From Sphingomonas limnosediminicola (lineage in GTDB: Bacteria; Pseudomonadota; Alphaproteobacteria; Sphingomonadales; Sphingomonadaceae), in assembly GCF_039537965.1 (NCBI RefSeq), contig NZ_BAABBM010000001.1, forward strand, positions 2,641,501-2,705,500: 64,000 nucleotides of DNA. Direction: 5' to 3'. Shown piece by piece: positions 46,087 through 55,057 of the stretch (its first letter is position 1; each line of letters opens with the position of its first letter). The notes below the pieces were generated by a model. The model made no database searches, had not been told where the DNA came from, and saw only the letters and a program-made list of their open reading frames with translations. A program made the position numbers and the translations under genes.

Positions 46087-46213
46087 GGCTGACGAAGAAA
46101 CCTACTCTCAAGAGGAAACGGAAGCCCGCGCAGCTGCGGCGCTGAAGCGGATGCTCCAGACGCCGCACAAGCCGCACGACCAGATGAAGAAGTCAGGCAA
46201 ACCGAAGAAGTAG
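46085..46213 (+). CDS. very small hypothetical protein (42 aa)
   Basis: 42 residues from ATG 46085: acidic start (ADEETYSQEETEARAAAALK), then MLQTPHKPHDQMKKSGKPKK. The last part resembles the ends of small sphingomonad and phage proteins with L-x-TPxKP tails. The ATG lies in CATG, whose complement is the start codon of the divergent gene, so the two start codons overlap. A chance frame cannot be excluded. Confidence 0.5.
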   Translation: MADEETYSQEETEARAAAALKRMLQTPHKPHDQMKKSGKPKK

Positions 46214-46247
46214 GCCGCGCGGGAGCGGCTAGGGCGCTCTTCACAAG

Positions 46248-46523
46248 CTAGAGGTTCATATGCGTTTGAAGCCACTTGTTGCCCGTATTGTAGCCCTTGG
46301 CAGTGGCCCAATCGCCATTGGGGAAGAGCTGGATCACGGCGACCGAAGCGCTGCCTGCAAAGGTGGCGGAAACGATATTTCGTATAGCCTCTGCTGGGCC
46401 AGCCAGCTCTGCCAGCCATAGGGACTCAAGAACTTTGGCGGCTTTCCATTCCGCCATGAGCTTGTAACATTCCGTGTAATCGCGCTGAGGATGTTCGTCG
46501 TAGCTAATCAGGAAGAGCGGCAT
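46248..46523 (-). CDS. hypothetical protein, Cas2/SinR-like ferredoxin fold
   Basis: 91 residues. Opens MPLFLISYDEHPQRDYTECY and continues with a KVLESLWLAELAG helix and an SVAVIQLFPNGDWA strand. This beta-alpha-beta pattern with an early SYD is shared by small SinR-like and Cas2-like proteins. No CRISPR array or cas gene is near, so a Cas2 role is not proposed. It is part of the accessory patch after the tRNA. Confidence 0.62.
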   Translation of the reverse strand: MPLFLISYDEHPQRDYTECYKLMAEWKAAKVLESLWLAELAGPAEAIRNIVSATFAGSASVAVIQLFPNGDWATAKGYNTGNKWLQTHMNL

Positions 46524-47069
46524 ACAGGCCCTCCTTCGGAACGATTCGGCAGCGCGAAGCTAACAGCGGTTAAAGACGAGTCTAGTAAGCCACGGGGAAG
46601 ACCGAAGTCTCCCCCGTTGCCGTTCACAGATTCAAGACCGAAATCAGTAAGCAAATCCACCTTACGGTGGCAGCCACATCAAAGGTCACGTTCACTGCTA
46701 CGTGCGTCTTGGTAGACATTGAAGTTTTCCCAAGGCCGCAAGCGCTCACGGCCCTTAGAGGGACATGATAAGCTTCTAGTGCAACTTGTAAGGACGGTTG
46801 CGAGCAATCTCCCCACCATCCGCGTTCTAGACCGCATCAGGCGGCGGCCAAGTTACACCCAGAGACGGTTGCGCCCGGGGCGGCGATCTTGCCTCCTTGA
46901 GGCCCCCTTTGCCGTTTCCAGACAAGGCCAAGGCGTGGGGTTCGCTGGCCCTAGGGTGTTTTCCTAGGGTGCTACACCTTTCGCCCGCGCGGATGGTGGG
47001 GAGATTCGGCTTTAGAGTCGAGTCCAGCGCTTGCGGCGTTCACCCCACCACAGAGGCGGGACGAAATAG
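46524..47069. other. 546-base accessory gap, no supported gene
   Basis: Lower-GC, gene-poor stretch before the transposase. It contains a 9-base direct repeat CCTAGGGTG at 46950-46958 and 46963-46971, and an inverted repeat TGGTGGGG (46994-47001) / CCCCACCA (47043-47050) just beyond the transposase stop. These could be ends or scars of mobile DNA. Open frames here look like noise. Confidence 0.4.
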
Positions 47070-47972
47070 TTAGGCTGCGACTGCGTTAGTCCGCCGATAG
47101 GTGAGGCGGCGGCCTTCCATGCCCTTAAGGATAAGCGAAGCACGCTCACCGTCGCTGATCTTCTTGGTCGAGTAGCGCATGTCGAACTCGGCCAGATAAC
47201 GATGCATGTGGACGGCGCTCATGTGGTGATAGACGCCAATGACGCCGCGCTTGAAGATCGAGAAGAAGTTCTCGGCGGTGTTGCTGTGAACGCCATCGCC
47301 TTTGCTGAACTGGCGGAGGGCGTGAAGCGTCGAACCGTGAGCGGCGAACTCACGGCCAACATTCTTATACCAGCGCGCATCGTCGGTCATGAGCGTGGAC
47401 GAGCGGTGGACGTTGGTGACCAGCGCGGCGCGGACGTTCGTATGATCGATGTGAGTGACATGGAAGCTGCGGGCGCGACCGTCGCGCTCAACCAGCGTCA
47501 TGATCTTCTTCTTCGGGGCAACCTTGCCTGACAGGCGCTTCTTCTTGAAGCCGCCGACAAAGGCTTCGTCGCTCTCAACAGTTTTGCCTTCGCCGCCGAG
47601 CGGAGCGCCATCGTCCTGCATGGCCTCGCGGATGCGGTGGCAAAGGAACCAAGCCGTTTTGTAGGTCACGCCAAGCATACGTTCCATCTGCTTAGCGGAC
47701 ATTCCCTTCTTGGAAGCGGCCATGAGGTGCGTTGCCAGAAGCCATTTGTGGAGGGGCAGATGCGAGCGCTCCATCACCGTTCCGGTTCGGCAAGTGAACT
47801 TGTCGCGGCAGGAATTGCACAGGAACATGCCCGCTTGGGTTTTGCCGCCCATGCGAGTGACGCCCGTGCTCTCACAGAAGGGGCACACGGGCTCACCGTC
47901 CGGCCAACGCGACTGCTCTATGTGCGCGGCGGCTTTGGCTTCGTCATGGAAGATCGGATTGGTGATGTTCAT
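47070..47972 (-). mobile_element. IS1595-family transposase (ISXO2-like DDE)
   Basis: 300-residue transposase, apparently intact. An N-terminal zinc ribbon with CPFCESTGV and LCNSCRDKFTCRTGT is followed by an IS1595/ISXO2-like domain: KTVESDEAFVGG (first Asp/Glu), TLMTDDARWY (second Asp) and GVHSNTAENFFSIFKRGVIG. No matching terminal inverted repeats were visible at either side, so the element's ends are undetermined. Accessory gene, probably acquired. Confidence 0.9.
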
Positions 47973-48070
47973 GACGGCGGTCCTCTTATGCGGACTGTCA
48001 TAACCGACCTCGCCTGCTAACTCAAGTATATAATTGCCAAGCCGTGTCCGAATCGAGAAGGGCTGCGGTG

Positions 48071-48538
48071 ATGACGAACAGGTTACTAAGTGAACGGGCA
48101 GTTGGTGGGCGCGACGGAGGCAAGACCCTCCGGCCGGTTACGGTCAACCAGGCGGAGTCGCCTTTGGGCCGGCTGCTCGCACGAGGGTTCGTCAGCCGCA
48201 GACAATTCGACGCTGGTGAGTGGCTCCGGTGGGATTGGGAGCGCGCGCAACTCGCACCACGAGTTACGATGTCGTGGGACGCAGCTTCGATCGCGCGAGG
48301 CAGGGGAGGTTCGGCCCCGGATCAGGACTTGGGCGGCGCGCAAATTGATGCGCGCAAGCGTTTCGATGAGGCAGCGGCGGCTGCGGGCCCTGGACTGGCG
48401 GATATCCTTTGGCGCGTAGTCTGCTCGGGCGAAGGCATGCGCGAGGCAGAAAGCGCACTCGGCGGGCCAGCGCGTGCCAGCAAGCTTGTCCTCCGCTTCG
48501 CGCTGGATCGTTTCGCGCATTATTATCGGATCCGCTAA
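48071..48538 (+). CDS. DUF6456-domain protein
   Basis: 155 residues from ATG 48071. The DUF6456 pattern is clear: VTVNQAESPLGRLLARGFVS, RRQFDAGEWLRWDWERAQL, then a GPGLADILWRVVCSGEGM block and a C-terminal LVLRFALDRFAHYYRIR. Alphaproteobacterial proteins of this family are linked to HTH regulators; the function is not established. It starts about 100 bases after the transposase start, so its promoter may have been disturbed. Confidence 0.85.
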   Translation: MTNRLLSERAVGGRDGGKTLRPVTVNQAESPLGRLLARGFVSRRQFDAGEWLRWDWERAQLAPRVTMSWDAASIARGRGGSAPDQDLGGAQIDARKRFDEAAAAAGPGLADILWRVVCSGEGMREAESALGGPARASKLVLRFALDRFAHYYRIR

Positions 48539-48680
48539 TCCTTACGGTCAGCGCTAGGGTCGCGCGCGGTCGCCGCATGTTGCTGCGCTCAGCCGGCACT
48601 CCTATTGGAATCGCAAGGAGCGGAACGAGCAAGCGGACGAATGCTTCTGCCGCTCGTCGCGCGAAACGAGGGAGCAGCCG

Positions 48681-49331
48681 ATGATTGTCTACGGATCGTC
48701 CTTGTCGCCATATGTGCGCAAGGTCGTGGCCTTCGCGGCGGAGAAAAACATCGAGCTGGAGCTTCAGCCGACCGGTTTCCCCAACCACTCCCCGGAATAT
48801 CTTGAAGCGAGCCCCTTCCGCAAAATGCCGGCCCTTCGTGACGGCGACTACGTCCTCTCGGACTCGAGCGCGATCGTTCATTACCTGGAGGCGAAAGTCC
48901 CCGAGCCCAAGCTAATTCCTGGCGATGCGAAGCTTCGCGGGAAGACCATCTGGTTCGACGAGTTTGCCGACACGATCCTCGTCAGTTGCGGTGCCAAGAT
49001 CTTCTTCAACCTGATCGTCGCGCCGCGTTTTCTCAAGCAGCCGGGTGACCCGGAAGCAGCGAAGCAGGCGGAGTTGAACGACCTGCCGCCGATCCTGGAA
49101 TATCTGGAGAAGACCGTGCCCACCGGCGACGGTTACCTTGTCGGCGACGGCCTCACGCTTGCGGACATTGCGGTCGCGAGTCCGTTCGCGAATTTCCGCC
49201 ACACGGAGACACGCGTTTGTCCTGACCGCTATCCGCGGACTGTCGCTTACGTCGACCGTATCCTCGCGCGGCCGAGCATCGCGCCGTGGATCGAGCAGGA
49301 GGCGGCGCTTCTCGCCAAGACGGCGGCCTGA
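48681..49331 (+). CDS. glutathione S-transferase family protein
   Basis: 216 residues. Thioredoxin-fold N-domain opens IVYGSSLSPYVRKVVAFAAE with the SPFRKMPAL (cis-Pro) and DSSAIVHYL glutathione-binding motifs; the all-alpha C-domain has the capping block LTLADIAVASPFANF. It probably conjugates glutathione to electrophiles; the exact substrate is unknown. A bidirectional-looking terminator follows. Confidence 0.9.
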   Translation: MIVYGSSLSPYVRKVVAFAAEKNIELELQPTGFPNHSPEYLEASPFRKMPALRDGDYVLSDSSAIVHYLEAKVPEPKLIPGDAKLRGKTIWFDEFADTILVSCGAKIFFNLIVAPRFLKQPGDPEAAKQAELNDLPPILEYLEKTVPTGDGYLVGDGLTLADIAVASPFANFRHTETRVCPDRYPRTVAYVDRILARPSIAPWIEQEAALLAKTAA

Positions 49332-49335
49332 AAAG

Positions 49336-49371
49336 AAAGCGCCGCGCTCTCGGGTGAGAACGCGGCGCTTT
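49336..49371. terminator. terminator between convergent genes
   Basis: A perfect 11-bp stem (49336-49346 with 49361-49371) and 14-base loop lie between the GST stop and the end of the low-complexity gene. An A-rich left flank and T-rich right end allow it to serve both strands. Confidence 0.75.
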
Positions 49372-49390
49372 CTGTTGGACGGAAGCACTC

Positions 49391-49999
49391 CTAGAAGGAA
49401 CCGCCGTCGCCGGAGCTGCCCGAGCCGCCTGACCCGACGCCGCTGAAGCCTGAGCCGCCGGAGCCGCTGTCGTCTTCATTGGCATCCTGGTCGAGCGAGC
49501 CTTGGCCCTGCTTTGCGAAATCGGAGCCTCCGGTCGGATTCGACGAGGAACCCGTCGCGTCGCTCGACTGATCCTGGTCTTCCTGCAGGTATTCGTCGGA
49601 CCCGCTACCCTGCGAGCCGATGAAGCCTTCGCCCTGCGAGCCGCCGCTCGACTGGCCCTGTGAGCCACTGCCCAAGCCGCCGCTCTGGCCGGTCGTGTCG
49701 GAACCGGCATTCGAGCCCTGGTCCGTCGTGAGCGTTTCGCTCGACTGGTTCTGGCCGGTCGAACTCTGGCCGCCTAAGTCGGAGCCCTGGCTCATCGTCG
49801 TTCCCGAACCCGTTTCGCTGTCGTTGCCGCCGATCGGCTGGCCGCTCTGGCTGCCCGTCGCCTGCTGCCCGAACTGGTCGGACTGCTGGCCCTGCTGCTG
49901 GCCGAACTCATTCGCCTGGTTCTGCTGCCCGGTGGGCTGCTGACTGGCGTTGCTGCTCTGGTTTTCGCCGAATTGGTCTTCGTCGCGTTCCTCAGCCAT
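49391..49999 (-). CDS. low-complexity Q/G/S-rich protein
   Basis: 202 residues from ATG 49999. After MAEERDEDQFGEN the protein is almost only Gln, Gly, Ser, Asn, Asp and Thr: Q-rich first third, then G/S-rich with a few aromatic residues. No cysteine, no signal peptide, no transmembrane helix. Such sequences may be disordered or form condensates or surface-associated material, but this is inference. The open frame extends to 50062. Not related to its neighbours. Confidence 0.6.
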   Translation of the reverse strand: MAEERDEDQFGENQSSNASQQPTGQQNQANEFGQQQGQQSDQFGQQATGSQSGQPIGGNDSETGSGTTMSQGSDLGGQSSTGQNQSSETLTTDQGSNAGSDTTGQSGGLGSGSQGQSSGGSQGEGFIGSQGSGSDEYLQEDQDQSSDATGSSSNPTGGSDFAKQGQGSLDQDANEDDSGSGGSGFSGVGSGGSGSSGDGGSF

Positions 50000-50110
50000 T
50001 GCGAAATACTCCTCGACAAGGCCCCCGCTTGCTCCGGCAGTTAGAACATGGGTTGGGCGCAAACCGTTCCGACAGTGAAAAGACGTTTGCGACGAACGGC
50101 TTGGCGCAAA

Positions 50111-50142
50111 GAAAAAGGCCGCCGCTCACGTCAGCGACGGCC
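50111..50142 (-). terminator. terminator of the rpsF-rpsR-rplI operon
   Basis: On the minus strand a 10-bp stem (50142-50133 with 50126-50117, one mismatch-free pairing run) is followed by five T residues (50116-50112). It lies about 25 bases after the rplI stop. Confidence 0.88.
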
Positions 50143-50167
50143 CTAATCTTGTGTCGAGAAACCGACT

Positions 50168-50794
50168 TTAAGCCTGGGTCTCTTCCGCGTCGGCCGCCGG
50201 GGCCTCGGGAGCTTCCGCGCTGGCCTCGTTGGTCTCCGCTGTCGCACCGGGTTCGGCGTTCGGGTCGTAGGCCTCCGTGAAGCCCGCATCGTCACGCTCG
50301 AACATCTGCGCCATGACGTCGACGCCCTGTGCCTGCAGTTCTGCCTCCTCCGGCGAGCGAGCGACGTTGACCTTCACGGTCACCGACACTTCCGGGTGTA
50401 GAGCGACCTTGATCTCGTGCATGCCGATGGCCTTGATCGGGCGATCGAGCACGACTTGGCTCTTGGTCACCTTCGCGCCCTCGGCTTCCAGCGCGTCGAC
50501 GATGTCGCGCGCGCTGACCGAACCGTAGAGCTGACCGGTGTTCGAAGCCTGACGGATCAGCTGAACTGTCTTGCCGTCGACACCGTTCGAGGCGCTTTCG
50601 GCCTCGGTGCGGCGGTTGGCATTGTCTTCTTCGATCTTCGCGCGGTTGGCTTCGAAGACCTTGCGGTTCGCTTCGTTGGCGCGGAGCGCCTTCTTGCGCG
50701 GCAGAAGGTAGTTACGGGCAAAGCCGTCCTTGACCTTCACCACGTCGCCAATGGCGCCGAGCTTTTCGACGCGCTCAAGCAGGATAACATCCAT
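50168..50794 (-). CDS. rplI: 50S ribosomal protein bL9 with acidic C-terminal extension
   Basis: 208 residues; bL9 is usually about 150. The N-terminal rRNA-binding domain is MDVILLERVEKLGAIGDVVK with the KDGFARNYLLPR block, followed by a long helix (RAKIEEDNANRRTEAES) and the C-domain. The last 50 residues are an Ala/Glu/Pro-rich acidic tail (AEAPEAPAADAEETQA). It closes the operon rpsF-rpsR-rplI. Tails of this sort occur in sphingomonads. Confidence 0.95.
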   Translation of the reverse strand: MDVILLERVEKLGAIGDVVKVKDGFARNYLLPRKKALRANEANRKVFEANRAKIEEDNANRRTEAESASNGVDGKTVQLIRQASNTGQLYGSVSARDIVDALEAEGAKVTKSQVVLDRPIKAIGMHEIKVALHPEVSVTVKVNVARSPEEAELQAQGVDVMAQMFERDDAGFTEAYDPNAEPGATAETNEASAEAPEAPAADAEETQA

Positions 50795-50806
50795 GGGTCG
50801 TTCTCC

Positions 50807-51031
50807 TTACTTCACGACGTAGGGAAGAAGGCCGATGTGGCGCGAGCGCTTGATCGCCTTGGCCAGCTCACGCTGCTTCTTCGAAGAAACAGCAGTGATG
50901 CGGCTGGGAACGATCTTGCCACGCTCGGACACGAAGCCCTGCAGCAGACGAACGTCTTTGTAATCGATCTTCGGCGCGTCCTTGCCCGAGAAGGGGCACG
51001 ACTTGCGGCGGCGGAAGAATGCGCGGGCCAT
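50807..51031 (-). CDS. rpsR: 30S ribosomal protein bS18
   Basis: 74 residues, basic, of the small-subunit platform. Contains [20 protein letters not shown] and the signature [12 protein letters not shown]. Start shares a base with the rpsF stop, and rplI follows 13 bases later, as in most bacteria. Confidence 0.97.
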   Translation of the reverse strand: MARAFFRRRKSCPFSGKDAPKIDYKDVRLLQGFVSERGKIVPSRITAVSSKKQRELAKAIKRSRHIGLLPYVVK

Positions 51032-51435
51032 TATTCGACCTCCTCTTCGCGGGCGCGGAAGTTGGGACGGTCATCGCGATCGCCACGATCGGAACGACGC
51101 TCGCGCTCCTTCTCGCCGCGGCGCATCATCGCGGACGGGCCAGCTTCGTGCTCGTCGACGCGGATGGTGAGGAAGCGGATGATGTCCTCGTTGATGTTCG
51201 ACTGGCGCTCGAGCTCCGCAATCGCTGCCGGCGGGCTGTCGATGTCGAGGGCGACATAGTGCGCCTTGCGGTTCTTCGCGATGCGATAGGCAAGGCTGCG
51301 AAGACCCCAGGTCTCCGTCTTGGCGATCTTGCCGCCATTGTCGGTGATGATTTTGGTAGCGTTTTCCGCGAGCGCATCGACCTGAGCCTGAGCTAGGTCC
51401 TGACGCGCGAGGAAAACATGCTCGTAGAGCGGCAT
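51031..51435 (-). CDS. rpsF: 30S ribosomal protein bS6
   Basis: 134 residues from ATG 51435; the open frame upstream to 51552 is not used. Begins [20 protein letters not shown] and has the core [19 protein letters not shown] that binds 16S rRNA with bS18. C-terminal acidic/arginine tail. First gene of the rpsF-rpsR-rplI operon; divergent from the Rieske oxygenase gene. Confidence 0.97.
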   Translation of the reverse strand: MPLYEHVFLARQDLAQAQVDALAENATKIITDNGGKIAKTETWGLRSLAYRIAKNRKAHYVALDIDSPPAAIAELERQSNINEDIIRFLTIRVDEHEAGPSAMMRRGEKERERRSDRGDRDDRPNFRAREEEVE

Positions 51436-51586
51436 GTTTCTTCGTCTCTTCTGTTGGCCGATCGCTGACGCCGCCCAGTGCGACGCCCCTCCGGCTGTCT
51501 TCCAAATTAAACAGGCGCCCGAGCCAAGCCCGTGCGCCAGCGGTGCGCCCATTGCCGCAAAAGCCCCAAAATGGCAAGTGTCCGCG

Positions 51587-52765
51587 ATGGCAACGCACCT
51601 TCGCTCGGTACAGCCGACCTCTGACCCGCTTGACGATATGAGTTTACCGGGATGGCTCTACTACGATCCCGAATTCTTCGAGGCGGAGAAGAAGGCCTTC
51701 CTGCGCGCTGCGCCGCAGGTCGTATGCCATGTCAACGAAATACCCCAACCGGGCGACTGGCGCACCATCGAATATCTCGGCGAAAGCGTCATCGTCATCC
51801 GCGGCGATGACGGCGAGGTCAGGGCTTTCTCGAACGTTTGCCGGCACCGCGGCTCGCGCATCGTCGATAGCAATGCAGGCTGCTCGAAAGTCCTGACGTG
51901 CCCTTACCATGCGTGGAGCTACGCGCGGGATGGGCGCCTGGTCGGCGTGCCGCATCGCAGCGAATATCCGGGCCTACAGACGGAGAATCTCGGCCTCTTT
52001 CCAGTGGCGCTGGAGCATTGGCGCGGGTTCCTGTTCATCGCGCTGGAGCCCGGCGCGCCGTCGGTCGCGGAGATGATGGCGCCTTACGACGATGAGGTCG
52101 CGCCTTATCGCTTCGAGGATCTTCAGGCGATCGGCCGCGTCACGCTGCGGCCGCGAGATCTCAACTGGAAAACGATTGCCGACAATTATTCCGACGGGCT
52201 TCACATCCCGGTCGGCCACCCCGGCCTGACGCGCCTGTTCGGCAAAGGCTACCGCATCGAGGCGAACGAGCACGTCGACCGGATGGAAGGCGATCTTGTC
52301 GACAAGGAATCGGCCAATCCGTCGGAACGCACTTACCAGCGCGTCCTGCCCTCGGTCCCGCATCTTCCCGCGAGCCATCAGCGCAAGTGGCTCTATTACA
52401 AGCTGTTCCCGAACGTCGCGTTCGATATCTACCCGGACCAGGTCGACTTCATGCAGTTCCTGCCGGTGAGTGCGACGGAGGCGGTGATCCGCGAGATCAG
52501 CTATGTCGTCCCCGACGACCGTCGCGAGATGAAAGTGGCGCGGCACCTGAACTGGCGCATCAACCGCATGGTCAATACCGAGGACACCGAGTTGATCACT
52601 CGCGTCCAGCTCGGCATGCAATCGCCTGCTTATGTCGCCGGGCCGCTCGGGAAGAGTGAAGTGTGCCTGAGGAGCTTCGCGAAGAAGCTCCGCAAGCTCA
52701 TCCCAGAGGCGAGGCTGGACTCTCCGCCGCCGCCCGGCTGGAGCCGTTTAGCCAACGCGAGATAG
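51587..52765 (+). CDS. Rieske oxygenase alpha-subunit-like protein
   Basis: 392 residues from ATG 51587. N-terminal Rieske domain has CRHRGSRIV and CPYHAWSY (Cys-x-His ... Cys-x2-His, [2Fe-2S]); the catalytic domain has [16 protein letters not shown] with mononuclear-iron histidines. Family members hydroxylate aromatic acids, choline-type amines or carnitine-type substrates; the substrate here is unknown. No reductase or ferredoxin gene is adjacent. Its 3' end overlaps the opposing permease by 68 bases. Confidence 0.88.
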   Translation: MATHLRSVQPTSDPLDDMSLPGWLYYDPEFFEAEKKAFLRAAPQVVCHVNEIPQPGDWRTIEYLGESVIVIRGDDGEVRAFSNVCRHRGSRIVDSNAGCSKVLTCPYHAWSYARDGRLVGVPHRSEYPGLQTENLGLFPVALEHWRGFLFIALEPGAPSVAEMMAPYDDEVAPYRFEDLQAIGRVTLRPRDLNWKTIADNYSDGLHIPVGHPGLTRLFGKGYRIEANEHVDRMEGDLVDKESANPSERTYQRVLPSVPHLPASHQRKWLYYKLFPNVAFDIYPDQVDFMQFLPVSATEAVIREISYVVPDDRREMKVARHLNWRINRMVNTEDTELITRVQLGMQSPAYVAGPLGKSEVCLRSFAKKLRKLIPEARLDSPPPPGWSRLANAR

Positions 52766-54038
52766 CCCGGATGGGCAGGCCGGCGAGCGCCACCGCGGCT
52801 CCCCACAACAAGACCTCGACACCCGAACCAATGAACATGGCGATCGAGTAGACGACGCCGATCGCCACGATGGCGGTCCACTTGCCGCCGGCGCGCAGCT
52901 TAAGCGCGGCCGCCGCACAGACGATGTACAGCACCAGCGCCAGGACCGTCGAAACGAGTGTGATGAACACGTAGACGTTCACGAAATTCTTCGATGAGCT
53001 CGCGAGCACTAGCAATGCGGACAGAATGGAGCAGATCCAAATTGCGCCGGCGGGTGCGCCCCGGCCATTGGCACGGGCGAACACCGGCGGCAGGTCGCCG
53101 GCCTGACCCATGGTGCGGGCGGTTTCGGCCGCCATCAGTAGCAGCGAGTTGGCCGTACCGAAGGCGCTAACGGCAGCGATAAGCGCTACGAAGATGCCTG
53201 CCGTGGCGCCCAGCAATGGTGAGATAGCGTCGGCGAACGGGGCGCCGCTCTTCGCCGCGACCGCGCTCGGCAGGAGCAGGAGCACTGCGACCGTCGCGAG
53301 AAGATAGACGACCGCCGTGAACCCCGTGCCGAGGATCGTGGCGCGGGGGACCGTGGTCGTTGAATCGCGCGTGACGCGGGCAGTCATTGCAGCACCTTCG
53401 AAGCCAGTCAGCGAAAAGAGCGTGAGGGCGGCAGCGGCAATGACTCCGCTGAAGCTCAGTGGCACCGCGGCGAGTGGTTCAACCCCGGAGCCAGAACCGA
53501 AGCGCCCGAGCACGAGCGCCATGACCGCAAGGAGCGGCACCAGCTTGATGACGACCGTGACGATTTGCAGCGCGCCCGCCGACCGCGTGCCGCGGAGATT
53601 CACGATCAGCAAGGCGAAAATCGAGCAGAGCGCGACGCCGATAAGTGGTGGTCCCGACACCACGCTTGGCCAGACATGTCCGAGCGCGCCCGCGACGGCG
53701 ACTGCAACGCCGCTGACGCCGGTGACCTGAGAGAAAGTGTAACACCACAGGGTTACGAACGCAGTCTTTTCGCCGAATGCCTGGTCGACGTAGGCGAAGG
53801 GGCCGCCCGGTATTCGCGCGGCGAGCCGGGCCAGCGCAAAGGCCAGGCACATGGTGCCGAAGCCGGTGAGCAGGAACGCAATGACCAGGTTGCTTCCAAA
53901 AGGCGCGAGCGTCGTGGGCAACAGGTAGATGCCTGAACCGACCATCGAGCCGACGACCATGGCCGCGCTCATCCACTTACCAAGCATCCGTGACGAAGGC
54001 TCTACGTTCGCGTCGAGGATCACGGGCTCTTCGGTCAT
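52698..54038 (-). CDS. APC-family amino-acid permease
   Basis: Inner-membrane transporter of about 12 segments, 446 residues. The first helix carries the APC signature VVGSMVGSGIYLLPTTLAP; further blocks are GPFAYVDQAFG and SLTGFEGAAMTARV. Amino-acid exchangers such as basic-amino-acid antiporters share this form, but the substrate cannot be assigned. It overlaps the Rieske gene at its 3' end and is divergent from fabD. Confidence 0.9.
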   Translation of the reverse strand: MTEEPVILDANVEPSSRMLGKWMSAAMVVGSMVGSGIYLLPTTLAPFGSNLVIAFLLTGFGTMCLAFALARLAARIPGGPFAYVDQAFGEKTAFVTLWCYTFSQVTGVSGVAVAVAGALGHVWPSVVSGPPLIGVALCSIFALLIVNLRGTRSAGALQIVTVVIKLVPLLAVMALVLGRFGSGSGVEPLAAVPLSFSGVIAAAALTLFSLTGFEGAAMTARVTRDSTTTVPRATILGTGFTAVVYLLATVAVLLLLPSAVAAKSGAPFADAISPLLGATAGIFVALIAAVSAFGTANSLLLMAAETARTMGQAGDLPPVFARANGRGAPAGAIWICSILSALLVLASSSKNFVNVYVFITLVSTVLALVLYIVCAAAALKLRAGGKWTAIVAIGVVYSIAMFIGSGVEVLLWGAAVALAGLPIRAISRWLNGSSRAAAESPASPLG

Positions 54039-54118
54039 TTGAGCGGCTTCGCATCCCTCGTCGGGGTTGGCAATGCGGACGCCCGCGCCTAACCGCGCCG
54101 CATAATCAGGGGAGTCAG

Positions 54119-55057
54119 ATGCGCGCTTTCATTTTTCCGGGGCAGGGCAGCCAGGCCGTTGGTATGGGCGCAGCGCTCGCCGAGGCGAGCCGGACCGCGC
54201 AGGACGTGTTTCAGGAAGTCGACGAAGCGCTCGGCCAGAACTTGTTTCGCCTCATGCGCGATGGCCCCGACGATGAGCTGAAGCTCACTGAAAATGCGCA
54301 GCCCGCGATTATGGCGCATTCGATCGCCGTATTCCGCGCCCTCACGAAAGACGGTGGCGTCGACCTTGCGAAGGCTGCGAATTTCGTCGCCGGGCATAGC
54401 CTCGGCGAATATTCCGCACTTTGCGCAGCCGGCTCGTTCGACCTTCCGACCACCGCCAAGCTCTTGAAGTTGCGCGGGCAGGCAATGCAGCAGGCCGTAC
54501 CAGTGGGGCAGGGCGCGATGGCCGCGCTGCTTGGCGCTGACCTCGTACTTGCGCAGAAGATAGCGGACGCCGCTGCGCACGGCGAAGTCTGTACCGTCGC
54601 CAACGATAATGACCCCAGTCAGGTCGTTATCTCCGGTAGCAAGGCGGCAATCGACCGCGCGATCGAGATGGCGAAAGACATGGGTGCCAAGCGCGCAATC
54701 CCGCTCCCCGTTTCGGCGCCGTTCCACTGCCCGCTGATGCAGCCTGCGGCCGACGCGATGCAGGACGCGCTCAGTTATGTAGTCGTCGGGGCGCCGCTCG
54801 TGCCCGTGTTCGCGAATGTGACGGCACAGCCGGAGACTGACCCGGACACCATCCGAAATCAACTCGTCGAGCAGGTGACTGGCATGGTGCGCTGGCGCGA
54901 AAGTGTCGCGAACATGTTCGACGCTGGTGTGGAGGAATTTGTGGAGCTTGGCGGCAAGGTGCTCGGCCCCATTGTCAAGCGCATCGCGCCCGACGCGAAG
55001 GTGACCAGCCTCACATCCATCGACGACATCGAAGCGCTGGCGAAGGAGATTGCGTGA
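54119..55057 (+). CDS. fabD: malonyl-CoA-ACP transacylase FabD
   Basis: 312 residues from ATG 54119. Starts MRAFIFPGQGSQAVGMG; active-site Ser in GHSLGEYSALCA near residue 96, Arg in KLRGQAMQQA and His in APFHCPLM. Loads malonyl onto acyl carrier protein for fatty-acid synthesis. Its TGA overlaps the start region of fabG (GTGATG). Confidence 0.96.
   Translation: MRAFIFPGQGSQAVGMGAALAEASRTAQDVFQEVDEALGQNLFRLMRDGPDDELKLTENAQPAIMAHSIAVFRALTKDGGVDLAKAANFVAGHSLGEYSALCAAGSFDLPTTAKLLKLRGQAMQQAVPVGQGAMAALLGADLVLAQKIADAAAHGEVCTVANDNDPSQVVISGSKAAIDRAIEMAKDMGAKRAIPLPVSAPFHCPLMQPAADAMQDALSYVVVGAPLVPVFANVTAQPETDPDTIRNQLVEQVTGMVRWRESVANMFDAGVEEFVELGGKVLGPIVKRIAPDAKVTSLTSIDDIEALAKEIA

Noticed and set aside
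46248..46523. Cas2 of a CRISPR system
   Set aside because: Only a general ferredoxin-like pattern; no repeats, Cas1 or other cas genes are in the window.
47973..48070. Right-hand terminal inverted repeat of the IS1595 element
   Set aside because: No sequence here pairs with the left-side repeats at 46950-47050.
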